A stretch of 64,000 nt of DNA from Agrostemma githago (GCA_958450325.1 OY288249.1:62312166-62376165); one strand, 5' to 3'; shown: positions 11,569 through 22,514, counted from the first letter of the stretch. Numbers and translations: made by a program. The notes: generated by a model from the letters alone, not told the origin.

Positions 11569-11955
11569 TTTTATAACGGAAGAGAAAGACAAACAAATAA
11601 GAACGTAAAATCGAGAGACAGACAGATTTACGTGGTTCGCTAACACCCAGTTAGCTACATCCATGGGCAGAAGGAGGGGATAGTTTTATTAATTTGAGGA
11701 GAGGTTACAAATTTCAGACTGATATCATAATTCTTAGGGTAAGGGTACGAGAGTTTATATAATACGTACTCTCAACCTAAACAGAAACCCTAAACAGATT
11801 AGGAAACCCTGTACAATTGGAAACCTAGGTCAGATACTCAGATATTGATTAGGAAACTCTAATCAATCAGATATTAATTAGGAAACTTAAACAGATTCTG
11901 GTCGAAAACCAATTCGAGATCCAAAGGACAATTGCAAGACATTTATTTCCTAACA
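11569..11955 (-). repeat. Copia 5' LTR
   Basis: Partner of 6060-6424. Its inner terminal TG has mutated to TT and it carries a 23-base extra stretch. The outer end CCTAACA abuts the AATTA TSD. Confidence 0.92.
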
Positions 11956-12097
11956 AATTAGAAATTCGATCATGGCAATGGAGTAATAAAAAATCATCGC
12001 TATTTTCGATTGTCACCAAGCTTCGCTAATTCATCAAGCCATCACCAAGCTACCCAAAATCGAACCCTATATTCTACTGCAATTAGACTAATCGGCA

Positions 12098-13429
12098 TGT
12101 AGAGTCTAGCGATACTAGGAAATACTCTAGAGGGGGGTGAATAGAGTATTTAGGTACTTTTAAAATTTTAAACGATATATTACACCAAAATCTTATTAGG
12201 AAAGATATAGTGTAATATTGCGTTAGTTGAATGGCTAAATAAAATGAAGTACAAAAATGTTTGCTACTATACTTACTACTAAAAAGTATAAGTATAAGAA
12301 ATAGCAAAGCACGATAAAACGTAAAGTAAATAACACGAGCAGTTTTAATGTGGTTCGGCCCAATTGAAAAGTCTACGTCCACCGGTGTCTTTATTTATAA
12401 GTGTACCTTCTCAGGATTACCTTACAAATAAGACGATCACGATTAACTCTAATCGTGATGGTGTGAGTGATGTGAAGCACTCGATGTGTGGGATGTTAAG
12501 CCCACGACAATGAAGGATGTTAAGCCTTCGGTGTGAGGGATGTGAAGCCCTCGGTTTTTGAAAGATGTGAAGCGTTCAAGGTGTGAATGATATATGTCGT
12601 TCGATTGAGTAACCACTACTCGACTCGTGTATCTATACTATTCAAGTTTATAGAATTTCTCTAGCTATGAATACACTTCAATTGTCTAGAGATAATAATG
12701 AAACTATATGACTTCCAAGCGTAAACAATTAAAACACGATTTTATATAGCCAAGACTTAAACCGAAAAGTATTGCAAAAAGCCTTTTGAAAAGAAATGTG
12801 ATTTTGTTTTTGCAAAGAGAAAAATGTGTATCAAAGTCGTATGTATTAAAGTGAGGAGGAGCATAGTATTTATAGGTGAATTATTCTCCTTAACAAAGGA
12901 AATAAGATCACCTTAATTTATATGCTTCCTTACTTAGTGAAGATATGGTAGGTGAAATATCAATCAATCAAAATAATACTCGTATATTATAGTTTCCTTT
13001 GTTAATGATTATCTAATATCTTTGAGAGATCAAGATATTTTGAGAATCATTTATTTTGAAAACTATTATTCTCTTGATAGATAATTTCCTTCTTTAACCT
13101 ATCTTTATTCATACGACCAAATATTTCGAAATAACAAAAATATTTTAGATTTAGATCTTGGCAGACCGTGTGTGATTGTTTACCAAGGTTGATATAACCT
13201 TGTTCAAGGTTATACTAACTTTGTCATACAATTTCTTCATTCTCTTTACATATATGATCCTATGCCGCCGTCCTTCTTCGACCTTTTAGTCCGGGTGTTT
13301 TCTTTGAGATTTTGCTCCTCTTATTCCTGTATTAAGCAATCTGATCTTTCACAATAATCACGTTACTTTGAAACAATTAGAACATTGATATAATCAAAAC
13401 ATCTAATGTATACAACCCAAGGTCCAACA
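12098..13429. mobile_element. Solo LTR, 1.33 kb
   Basis: Starts TGTAGAGTC, ends GGTCCAACA, and is flanked by the 5-mer CGGCA on both sides (12093-12097 and 13430-13434). Inside is a GTGGTTCGGCC...CTACGTCCACCGG block typical of plant copia LTRs and a run of GATGTGAAGC-like repeats at 12465-12600. No internal region or second LTR is adjacent, so it is the product of LTR-LTR recombination. Confidence 0.88.
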
Positions 13430-13859
13430 CGGCATGTACCAGTTTTTTTTTCTTTTTCAATTTCAATCGTGCATTTTTCTTTCTAATTATTGTTTGAAAT
13501 CAGTAATTGAACATTCTCTATTTGATGAATTGAAAGTTGAATTTTTTAGGGTTAAAATTGGATTCTAAGTCAGTAATTACTCCTTTAATTTTTCATCATC
13601 GATCTGCCTAATTAGCTTATTCCAAAATCCAAAACATACACCATGAAATCGTCTCAAAATTCCAAATACTTAAATTTATTTGCTTGATATATTATTATGA
13701 ATAGAAGAGAATGAAATCGATAAGGCTAAGTAAGAATAGTTGATGATGGACATGGTGGTTGATGAAGATCCCTTATCTGAATAATGTTGTTGTTGCTCAT
13801 GATCTGTTGTTGCTTCGGAAATCATCATTGAAGTTTGAGTAGAATTATTATTATTATTT

Positions 13860-13967
13860 TATTTTTTATAAAACGGATCTTGCATTAACACCCGAACAAA
13901 TTACAAGAAGCTAGATGGGAGCCGAGATACTATCTGGGCCCCCACTCCCTTAGCAAATTACAAGAAG
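13860..13967 (-). mobile_element. 5'-truncated LINE 3' end fragment
   Basis: On the minus strand the sequence runs GTTCGGGTGTTAATGCAAGA, then CGTTTTATAAAAAATAAAAT, resembling the A-rich 3' ends of plant L1 LINEs. It sits between ATT repeats. TTACAAGAAG-like words occur at both its ends. No coding region is left. Confidence 0.5.
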
Positions 13968-13976
13968 TTATTATTA

Positions 13977-14024
<48 letters not shown>
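13968..14024 (+). repeat. (ATT)n microsatellite
   Basis: A nearly perfect run of ATT units inside the MULE core. Confidence 0.92.
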
Positions 14025-14026
<2 letters not shown>

Positions 14027-14352
14027 GATCAAGACATTGGAATCAAAACTTTAGGATAGATAAGTTTATGAAAATGAGAAAAAATGGAGATGCAGATGAT
14101 TAGATGGAGAAATAGAGAAGAGAATGAGGATGGAGAAGTAATAAAGAAGAGGAAGAAAAGGAAGGGTAAACTTTTTTAAAGGAAATAAAGAAGAAGGTTA
14201 ATAACTTGTAATAGCAGGTCATTATGGAAGGGGAATGATGAAAGTTAAATGAATGAATAATTAAGAATTTTTTGAGTTAATCATTACTTGAGAGTAATAT
14301 GAGAAGGTCTCCCATAATTCGGATTATTCTCATTAAATTTTCCTAACTTTAA

Positions 14353-15720
14353 TTGATAATGTGAGTATTTGAAAAAATGAGGTAAATAGTAGGAAAATTG
14401 AATAAAGGATAGGGATAGCCAGGAGAGAAAGTGAGCAACCTATTTGGAACAATGAACAGTAGCTAGTAAAATGATGTGTTTACTTTACTGAGAATATAAT
14501 GTGTCAATGAATTTGAAGCATGTGTGCAGTGCAGATGTGCAATGGTTATTTTTAGGGACTAGTCATAACTCATAATGGCAAAAGCCCAGCATTAATAAAT
14601 AATGATTGTTAAAAAGACATTATGACCACCCCAAGCAAGGTGAATGGGGGATGTCATGACCTCCAAGGTCATGCTAAACATCAATTAAACAAATAATTAG
14701 CATGACCCAAGGAAAGAAAAGATCATCGAATGATCCAAGGTCATGACCTTCACTTTTTCCATGACCTTACGTGTGGCACATTATTATTGGTTGGCACAAT
14801 TAATAAGATCAATTTTATTTATTTTCTTCGTGCAAAGAAAATAAATTTAGTTAAATATAAATATTAATTGAAAATGTTAAAAAAAATCAATAAACTAAAT
14901 TGTTTTATTTTTTCTCCTTAATACAGTATGAGTTTAATTTTCAACTATTTTGTTAACTTCAATTTTTCCCTATCTTAATATATAGAGGAGTACATCATAT
15001 TATTATGAAAACATTAAAAAAAATATTAAAAAAAATATTTTCAAATATAATATGGGTGTAAATAATTTTGATTTTTAAGCTACGCTCTACATCTCAAGAA
15101 ACTCCAATTATCGATTTAAATAATGTACTCCAAATTATATTCCTAGTCTTACGAAATTAATTTTAGGTAGTGAAACTTTCTAAAATCATGATATTTTTGA
15201 AAAAAAAATCATGTTTTAAATAAACTACCGAGTATATTAATTATCAATGGAATCATCCTTCACGTTTTAAAATTATAACGTCATTTTTTTCTAATATTTG
15301 AAATAAAATTAAAATACTTATTTTATTGGAATAATTATTATTTAGTAAGATATTTTAAAAAAATTAACTTAGTTACAAGTACTATTTATTAGTAATTGAA
15401 AAGGTAGGAGAGAAGTTTTGGTGAGGTGAAAAAGTTGAAAAATGAGAAATGATTTTGGTGATGACACTAGGTCGTAACCTTCTGGATGGGAGGGTGTATA
15501 TGGATCAAGATAAATAAGATAAGATTAAGAGAAAAAAAGGATGGTAACTTAGTTAACTTGAGACTTGCTTGGAGATGGTCTATCAAAATTGATTGTTGGG
15601 CAAGGACAACAACATCTAAGTTTTGAATTTTCCATTTAAAAATTAAAATGTAGAGTGCCTTTCAATTCCTGTCAATAGACGCCAATGAAGGTAGGTAGGT
15701 ACCTGTAAGTAATTGTCCAA
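14353..15720. other. Intergenic, with a GGTCATGACC-rich patch
   Basis: No gene is visible. At 14600-14775 the words GGTCATG and CATGACC recur in both orientations, including the perfect palindrome AAGGTCATGACCTT at 14737-14750 and the inverted pair GGTCATGCTAA/TTAGCATGACC. The remainder is AT-rich. Confidence 0.55.
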
Positions 15721-15728
15721 CTTTTCAT

Positions 15729-16810
15729 GAGTGATGTTTTTCGTCGTCGGCATTTCAGCCACGTCGTCGGCGCTTTTTAACGTAAAAGACGATTTTGCCC
15801 TTGCCTTAATTAGATTAGTTAACTAATGTTATGTAATTTTAGAAGTTAGATTAGTTATTGAAACTCGTTAATGAAGCGGTTTTTAATTTTTCAAACCGTT
15901 CCGTTATTATCTTGTCCTTATTATATATCCAATCAAACTCCACTCACCATATTTAATTTTATTTTCTCTCACTTAAAAAAAAGCGTCTTTTCTGTAGAGA
16001 AATCCGACTTTTCTAGAAACCCGACTTTTCTAGAAATTAGGTTGTCGGCGGTTTTTAATGTGAAAAGACAACAACGTCCTTCCCTAATTACATTCACTAA
16101 CTTTGTTAATAAAATTAAAAAGTTTAATCATGTTAATGAAACTCGATAATAAAACGTTTTTTTTTTAAAACCGTCATTTTATTATGTTACGGATTATGTT
16201 ATATTATATATCCTCCCCCACCCACAACAACACTAATATTATTAATAATATTAAAATTGTATTAATAGGCGATTTTAGGGGGTTTTAGAATCAAATATAG
16301 ATAATATTTTAGTAAGAATTATCAACAATGTTCAATTGGTTCAGTGGTAAAGAGGCTCATTTGTGTTTGAAAGGTTGTGGGTTCGAGCCTTGATAATTAC
16401 AAATTTCAAAGACGCCCAGGGGACCCCTCAGGCGCCAAATTTGGACGCAAAAACCCAGAAATCGCCCCCTTCTTCACGATCACATTGATTCCCGGGTCAA
16501 AAACCGTTCAAAATTTCAAAAACCGTCATTCTAAATTAGTCGGGAAAATAATAATTACATTAATCCCGAAACTTAATTAAATTCATTAATCAATATTAAA
16601 GAAGGGTAAAAGAGTTACGTTGAGACACGTGCCTCAAAAACCGTTCAAAAGTACAAAAATCGTAATTTTAATTTACTCGGAAATATTAATTAGATTAATT
16701 AAGAAACTTAATTAATATCATTAATCATAATTATGGAAGGGTAAAAGAGTAAATTCACGTATAAAGCGTCGACGACGTGGCTGAAACGTCGACGACGAAA
16801 TTTAGTAGTG
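15729..16810. mobile_element. Terminal-inverted-repeat transposon, MULE- or hAT-like, non-autonomous
   Basis: Inverted repeats of about 65 bp are present. The left arm includes TTTCGTCGTCGGCATTTCAG and CCACGTCGTCGGCGCTTT. The right arm, reverse-complemented, includes TTTCGTCGTCGACGTTTCAG and CCACGTCGTCGACGCTTT. The 8-mer CTTTTCAT flanks both sides (15721-15728 and 16811-16818); the ninth base differs, so hAT (8 bp) and MULE (9 bp) both remain possible. No transposase is encoded. Two diverged copies of an AAACTCG...AAACCGT block lie inside. Confidence 0.75.
16337..16389 (+). other. tRNA-like A-box/B-box pair inside the TIR element
   Basis: TGGTTCAGTGG (16337-16347) and GGTTCGAGCC (16380-16389) match RNA polymerase III A and B boxes with tRNA-like spacing. 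The stretch between does not fold into a convincing anticodon stem and no acceptor stem pairs. It is best read as a SINE head or decayed tRNA copy. Confidence 0.5.
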
Positions 16811-16818
16811 CTTTTCAT

Positions 16819-17867
16819 CAAGCCTCTTGCCTCCATCACTTCATCCTTTTTCGTTACGGGCATATCCGTCACAAATTTGCGACGAATTAAGTACTACCTA
16901 TGTGGGTATATAACACAAAAGAGATTGTCATTTTCAAGACATTTTGTTTTTGTTGGATAGTACTTGACCCATCGTAAGCTTGTCCGTCACAAGTAAAAAT
17001 TTGTGCTCCGGCTATCATGTTCATGTGCAAGGGATCCAAAATCACTTTTTTTTGTCATTCATACCGTATAAAATATAGAATAGTTGATAGGAAGTAACTA
17101 TCTAATGAATTAGATGGAATATATAAATATACACCTAGTATATTCACTAATCTCTTTCATATCAATAAAAAATACTCCTACTACTCTATATTAGAAAGAA
17201 TTTACATTTCAATCTAGAAAAAAAAAAGGAAATGAGACCCAAAAAAAAGGTGTGGCATACTTGTACGTACATAATTACATGTATGTGTGGTGAATTGGGT
17301 CAAACCAGTTGGGGTTCAGTCAATTTCAAGGTTATTTTTAGTAAACAAATTATGAAGGGGACCAAAACTCTGAGAGGAGTGATTAATGGAAGTTGCAAAA
17401 TGAGATGAGATGGTGTTGATGCAACGTACATCAACTCTTAATTAAACCACACTTAATTACAACGCCCGGGGTACTTGCAATTGCTATGCTAGGGTAGGAG
17501 TAATTAAATTAAGAAACTAAGTGCCCCCCTTATTAAGACCTACACATGCATTAACGGTAATACTGTCAGCTTTAGCTTCAAGATGGAGTTCAAGTACGAC
17601 TACGTTACTTGTCCATTTCCCTATGTCTTTGCTATTCAATGCTTTCTCGCACTTCCATGTTTTTATCACTTCCATCCCCTCATTCCTCGCTTCCTAAGCC
17701 TACTTCCCCAACTTATGTTTTCTAATGCTATTCCGTGTCTTCCTTCTCCTACCGTGTCTAGCGAGTAGCGACTAGTACAAATCTACAATAATCTTACCTT
17801 TGTTTATGCATTTCATTTAGGCTCTTTAATTGAATTGGTGTCACTAAAGGTGATACCTACTTTAGTA
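16819..17867. other. Intergenic, no gene seen
   Basis: AT-rich. It contains CCGTCACAAATTTG and CCGTCACAAGTAAAAATTTG words (about 16870 and 16990) that resemble sequence near 4960, suggesting a shared but unbounded repeat family. Confidence 0.45.
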
Positions 17868-18071
17868 CTTCCTCCTCTACATTGATGTTCCCACTTTGAC
17901 TTGGTACATGGATTAACAAATGGATAATGAAAGTTGGTAAATTTCTTGAATCACAAAAAGTAATCAATAGGAAGAGAGTATGATAGATGAATGATGAAAG
18001 TTTTGAAGTGGGATAAATCTTAGTGGAGTTTTCTTTTAAGGAAAGTGGAAAGATCTTAGTGGGGGAGGGAG
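17868..18071. mobile_element. Stowaway-like MITE, diverged
   Basis: The left end CTTCCTCCTCTACATTGATG and the reverse-complemented right end CTCCCTCCCCCACTAAGATC form imperfect inverted repeats. TA flanks both sides (17866-17867 and 18072-18073). 204 bp, noncoding. Confidence 0.65.
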
Positions 18072-18073
18072 TA

Positions 18074-18926
18074 TTAAAATCGACCTTATACCTCCCTTTA
18101 CATTAAAAATGTTTTATTCCGTATCACTTACGTTGTTATAATAATATGTACTGAAATCCCACTTTTGATGTATTTGAGACTCAGAATTTGATCCATAACT
18201 TTCGTTCATGCTAACTAATACTCAATGTACTAACTCCTACTCAATGTACTAACTCAACCAAATTTAAATTTTTGAGTTTTGAAATAAAACGCAGCGTTTT
18301 GTTGATTCAACAGCACATGCATGCACAGCTGTAACTCAGCCATATTACATACTCCGAATGAACCGTCTTGGCAAGTTGTGTTCCCTGACCAAAATCCGAC
18401 ACTCTTATAAACATAACGGCTATATTTCTGGCCACGTGACCAAATCAGAAGTTCATTTTGTCATTTGGCGGGAAATACAGTTGTTGGTCCCAGAGGCTAA
18501 GTTACCTACTACTCCATATGTCTCTATCGTTGACTGCCAAGATTGAAAGCTCGCATTTATTTGCTCCTCACTTTACTCATGTGGACCCAAATTGAATCCG
18601 GATTTTAGTGCCAAAAATTAAACAACTGCCTGCAAAAATAATGCACCAACCATAATCCATGATGCACGGGAAAGTGTTGAAAAATATTGATTCTCATCTA
18701 CGGAGTACTACAATCATCAATTCCCATCATACACCTACTGCCTACACTATACTACGAGTATTAAAAACAGTAGTGGGCCAAAATTAAATTTTAAAAAAAG
18801 TAACGCAAGGCTAATGAACACTACTGTTACAACTCTCTTTTGAATATGATGATGTTTAATTAAGAATTTAATGTGCAACAATTAGGTTTGAACCTTGAGT
18901 TAAAAGGTGCATGCATGCATGCGGGT
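18074..18926. other. Intergenic and 3' flank of the receptor kinase gene
   Basis: No further gene is visible. It includes a short duplicated ACTCAATGTACTAACTC stretch near 18220-18260 and presumably the receptor kinase 3' UTR at its right side. Confidence 0.5.
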
Positions 18927-21900
18927 TTAGACGGGCGAATGATGTGAGGTCGGGTCAGCAGACGAGGGGATATCGGGTCCAACCCGACAACCTTCTAGCA
19001 TAAACACAATGTCGGACATATTGGGTCTATCTAGAGGGTCCGGAGCAGTACATAGCAAACCCACTTTAATGCCTAGTAAGAACTCTTCCCACTCCGAGGA
19101 TTCCGGGTCAAGTTCGAGTAATCCCGGTTCTAGTAGCTCTGTGACTTGACCCCGTTGAAGCTGTCTCTTGACCCACTTGACGATATCCTCATCTTGCGTG
19201 AACATCACTGGTTTTTTCCCTGTTAGAAGCTCAAGCAAGACAATGCCAAAGCTGTAGACATCCGATTCCTTGGTCACAGCACCGGTCCCACCTCCCTCGG
19301 GTGAGACGTATCCTAACGTGCCAACTAAAGTTGATGACGTTGAGGGCTCAGCAGCCGGGGTTGCGACCATCAGCTTGTCAAGTCCAAAATCTGATAAATG
19401 TGCCTCAAAATCAGCGTCAAACAACACGTTTTGAGGCTTCACATCACCATGCACAAATTGAGACATATGTAAAAATGCTAGACCGCGAGCAATCCCCAAT
19501 GCAATAAGGTGCCTCATAGGCCAATTAAGGACATGCCCGTCTTGGTGACTGGCTTCTTGCAGGAGAGTCGCGAGGTTTCCATTAGGCATGTAGTCGTACA
19601 CCAACAGCCTAAGGTCGGGTGGGCCAGCGTAATACCCACGGAGGACTGTCAGGTTTCGGTGCTTCACTTTCCCAAGAGCTTCCGCTTCTTTCTTGAACAT
19701 TGTCTCGTTGAGTGAGCCGTCTGGGAGTCTTCTGATTGAGAGAACCATTCCATCATTGTAGCTAGCCTTAAAGAGCAGACCATATTTGGTCCTGTTCAGG
19801 ACGGTTTCTTCATCAAAATTTCTTGTGGCTTCAATCGTCTCTGCCAATGTGATCTTGTTATTGAACATAACAAGCTTTGGACCGCCACTATCACTACTGC
19901 CTCGTCCAGTGCTCGTGGTCCCAGAACTAGGCCTTGAAGGGCTACGTTTCTTCTCTTTGGTCCCGCCGCTTTCCCTAAGGGTTTTTCGCCACCTTACCAG
20001 GCTAAATACATAGAAGCAACAACAAAATGCTAATAAGCAGGTTCCTCCAAGGACTATGACCAGCAGCCAGGTGAGCCGTCTCCTACCAGTTTTATCTAAT
20101 GGGCAACTCTTATTCAAAGGCTTCCCACACAAATACTGGTTACCAGCGTATAATGATGGATCACTGAACCTAGAACCGAGTGCACTTGGAATGTCTCCCT
20201 GGAGGTCATTCCCCGAGACATTGAAGTAGGTCAATGTCCCGATGGCTGTGAGATTATCAGGAATCACACCGCTTAAATCATTTTCTGATAGATCAAGTGT
20301 TCTCAAATTGGCCAGATTGGACAATGAAGCCGGTATGATCCCAGACAGTTTATTCCTCTTGACAATCAACGAGTTGAGTGCAGAGCAATTGGAGAGTTCC
20401 CCAGGGATTGGACCAGACAAACCATTCCCACCAAAATCTAGCCTGCTCAAACCCACGAGATGAGAAACATCCGACGGGATTCCACCGGTTAGAGAATTCG
20501 ATCCGAGCTCAAGAACTTGCAAGCTGGAGCAGTTCCCGATCTCAGGCGGGATAAATCCCGAAATGTGATTATGAGACAGAGAAAGCACGACCAGATTATC
20601 AAGGTAGCCCAATGTGGATGGTATACGACCACTGAAGTTGTTAGAGCTTAGATTCACATAAGTCAAACCTAACAAGCTGCTAAAACCCTCAGGAACATCG
20701 CCGCTCAATTTGTTCTCTTGCAATGCAACAACCTGTAGATTAGGCAAACCCGAAATTTCTGAAGGTAACTCCCCTGTTAGATCCTGCTTACTCAAATCCA
20801 AAGTAGTGAGCCTGTACAAATTTCCTAAACTACCAGGGAAATTCCCAGAAAGTCCGTTTCCACTCAAATTCAAAATGGAGAGCTGGTTAAGATCCCCAAT
20901 AGCAGTGGGAATCTCGCCTGAGAAACGGTTCCCACCAAGGCTCAATGTGGTCAAGTTGGTCAACCTTGTCAACTCCAGGGGTATACTACCGTTCAAACTG
21001 TTGTCACTCAAGTCGAGCGTTTGAAGACCGGATAAACCACTCAAGCTGGGAGGAACCAACCCCGAAAAATGGTTGCTATTAAAAGAGAGAGTCTTCAACC
21101 CTGTCATATCGCCCAAAAAGTCGGGTAACCCGCCCGAAAAATGGTTCCCACCAAGATCAAGAACGTGCAAGGAAGTCAGGTTCCTGATCTGGGGAGGGAC
21201 ATTACCAGTGAAAGAATTATTAGCCAGTCTCAACTCCTCCAAATTCACAAGTTTACCAACGTCACTAGGAATTAACCCCGACAACAAATTATTAGACAAA
21301 TCCAAAGTAACCAAGGTTTTTAAGTTCCCCAACCAAGTTGGAAAACCACCGTTGATTTGATTTCCTGGAAGCACCAAAACCCGTAAATTGGTGAGGCAGG
21401 CGGTCGTACCCGAATCCCCCAACCGATGGAACCCATTAAACCCCAAATCCACCACTCTCAAACTGGAATTGGAGCCTACCTTGCAGAAAACGGTGGTAGG
21501 AACATTGCCGGAGAGGCGGTTATTTGAGAGAGAAATAACCTGAATGTCGGGCAATGCGGGTATGCCGGCGGGAAGAACTCCGGCGAGGGAGTTGCCGTCG
21601 GCGCTGAAGTGCACAAGCTGCGTGCAGTTGGACAACGCGGCGGGAATAGGGCCGGATAAATGGTTATGGTCCAAATACAAGTACTTGAGCTCCTGTAACA
21701 AGGAGAAGGAGGCGGGAATTTGTTGGGTGAAGTTATTACCGGAGAGATTGAGGACCTGGAGGCGGAAGGCGGAGGTCCAGCGGATTTGAGAGAGGGAGGC
21801 GGAGAGGGAGTTGTCGGAGAGGTCGAGGAAGCGGAGGGAGGGGGGGAGGGAGTCCGGGAGGGGGCCGTGGAGGGAGTTGCGGGAGAGGTCGAGGACGGCG

Positions 21901-22337
21901 AGGGAGGAGAGGTTGGAGAGGGAGGCCGGGAGGGGGCCGCGGAGGGAGTTGGAGTGGAGGAAGAGGGAGGAGAGGGAGGCGAGGGAGGAGAGGGAGGGAG
22001 GGAGGGTGCCGTTGAGGGAGTTGGAGTGGAGGGAGAGGGTGGTGAGGCGGGGGAGGGAGGAGATGAGGGGGGAGATGGGCCCGGAGAGTTGGAGAGAGGG
22101 GAGGTGGAGGGAGGTCACGTGGCCGGAGGTGCAGGTGACGCCCCGCCAGCCGCAGGGGGAGGAGGAAGAGAGGGTGGGGTCCCAGGAGGAGAGGGCGGAG
22201 AGGGGGTCCTGGAGGGCGGATTTGATGGAGAGGAGGGCCCTCACTTCCGGGTTCACGGCGGAGGAGGAGGTAACAAAAGAGATGAGTAGGGGTAGGAGGA
22301 GGAGGAGGAAGAAGGGGAATGGGAATGGGAATGACAT
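18927..22337 (-). CDS. LRR receptor-like serine/threonine kinase (At4g36180 type), intronless
   Basis: A single exon of 1136 codons encodes a plasma-membrane receptor. In order it has a signal peptide (about residues 1-26), an LRRNT domain with paired cysteines (PCGWRGVTC), more than twenty LRRs of the N-L-S-x-N-x-x-S-G-x-I-P type, a transmembrane segment near 765-790, a basic juxtamembrane stretch and a C-terminal kinase domain. It closely follows the Arabidopsis At4g36180 family, including TLAETIEATRNFDEE and the C-terminal RPNMSDIVFMLEGCRVGPD. I chose ATG 22337 because it opens the hydrophobic leader and gives the family length. The frame is open 63 codons further, but that stretch lies just downstream of a TATA box and lacks a leader. 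The kinase keeps DFG, but the catalytic loop is HGD not HRD, and the ATP-binding lysine position reads LSIRR. The same arginine is, from memory, present in the Arabidopsis relative, so weak or absent catalysis is likely a family trait. The ligand is unknown. Confidence 0.95.
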   Translation of the reverse strand: MSFPFPFPFFLLLLLPLLISFVTSSSAVNPEVRALLSIKSALQDPLSALSSWDPTLSSSSPCGWRGVTCTSGHVTSLHLPSLQLSGPISPLISSLPRLTTLSLHSNSLNGTLPPSLSSLASLSSLFLHSNSLRGPLPASLSNLSSLAVLDLSRNSLHGPLPDSLPPSLRFLDLSDNSLSASLSQIRWTSAFRLQVLNLSGNNFTQQIPASFSLLQELKYLYLDHNHLSGPIPAALSNCTQLVHFSADGNSLAGVLPAGIPALPDIQVISLSNNRLSGNVPTTVFCKVGSNSSLRVVDLGFNGFHRLGDSGTTACLTNLRVLVLPGNQINGGFPTWLGNLKTLVTLDLSNNLLSGLIPSDVGKLVNLEELRLANNSFTGNVPPQIRNLTSLHVLDLGGNHFSGGLPDFLGDMTGLKTLSFNSNHFSGLVPPSLSGLSGLQTLDLSDNSLNGSIPLELTRLTNLTTLSLGGNRFSGEIPTAIGDLNQLSILNLSGNGLSGNFPGSLGNLYRLTTLDLSKQDLTGELPSEISGLPNLQVVALQENKLSGDVPEGFSSLLGLTYVNLSSNNFSGRIPSTLGYLDNLVVLSLSHNHISGFIPPEIGNCSSLQVLELGSNSLTGGIPSDVSHLVGLSRLDFGGNGLSGPIPGELSNCSALNSLIVKRNKLSGIIPASLSNLANLRTLDLSENDLSGVIPDNLTAIGTLTYFNVSGNDLQGDIPSALGSRFSDPSLYAGNQYLCGKPLNKSCPLDKTGRRRLTWLLVIVLGGTCLLAFCCCFYVFSLVRWRKTLRESGGTKEKKRSPSRPSSGTTSTGRGSSDSGGPKLVMFNNKITLAETIEATRNFDEETVLNRTKYGLLFKASYNDGMVLSIRRLPDGSLNETMFKKEAEALGKVKHRNLTVLRGYYAGPPDLRLLVYDYMPNGNLATLLQEASHQDGHVLNWPMRHLIALGIARGLAFLHMSQFVHGDVKPQNVLFDADFEAHLSDFGLDKLMVATPAAEPSTSSTLVGTLGYVSPEGGGTGAVTKESDVYSFGIVLLELLTGKKPVMFTQDEDIVKWVKRQLQRGQVTELLEPGLLELDPESSEWEEFLLGIKVGLLCTAPDPLDRPNMSDIVFMLEGCRVGPDIPSSADPTSHHSPV

Positions 22338-22506
22338 GGTGCCACTGCCAGTAGAGACCAGAAGTAACGGGAAGTTCAGGGAGTAGACATGGGTGAGGAT
22401 GGAGGATGTTGAGTGAGTGAGTGAGCGCAGTGGAGTAGTGAAGTAGTGAGGGGGAGAGAGTAGGAAGAGAGTGCAGCTGTTTGTTCTTAAACAAAGGAAT
22501 CTTTGC

Positions 22507-22514
22507 TTTTTATA
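22507..22514 (-). promoter_or_regulatory. TATA box of the LRR receptor kinase gene
   Basis: The minus strand reads TATAAAAA about 170 bp upstream of the chosen ATG. That places transcription start near 22480, downstream of the upstream in-frame ATG, and supports the shorter protein. Confidence 0.6.

Larger units (their letters stand above)
6060..11955 (-). mobile_element. Ty1/copia LTR retrotransposon, gag-protease only, split by a CACTA element
   Basis: Two LTRs bound the element and the 5-mer AATTA flanks it on both sides (6055-6059 and 11956-11960). An initiator-tRNA-Met primer site lies inside the right LTR and a purine tract inside the left LTR, so it reads on the minus strand. The internal sequence outside the nested CACTA is only about 1.6 kb and carries gag and the start of protease. 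Integrase, reverse transcriptase and RNase H are absent, so this copy cannot move by itself. Confidence 0.93.
5833..14343. mobile_element. Non-autonomous Mutator-like element (MULE) containing nested insertions
   Basis: The left terminus GGAAAATTTAATGGGAATAA matches the inverted right terminus GGAAAATTTAATGAGAATAA. Similarity continues for roughly 85 bp, including a shared ATATTACTCT word and a TTAACTCAAAAAA block. The 9-mer TAACTTTAA flanks both sides exactly (5824-5832 and 14344-14352), and 9 bp is the TSD length of Mutator-like elements. Subtracting the copia element and the solo LTR leaves a core of about 1.27 kb with no transposase frame. The copy is therefore non-autonomous and older than its passengers. 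Confidence 0.85.

Noticed and set aside
12083..12382. 99-codon minus-strand frame
   Set aside because: It lies mostly inside the solo LTR and has no recognisable domain.
16337..16389. Functional tRNA gene
   Set aside because: A and B boxes are present, but the acceptor and anticodon stems do not pair.
21720..22494. Long open frames on both strands (up to about 250 codons) over the 5' part of the receptor kinase gene
   Set aside because: They are shadows of the GC-rich, Leu/Ser/Pro-rich LRR coding sequence and have low-complexity translations (Gly/Glu- or Pro/Leu-rich).
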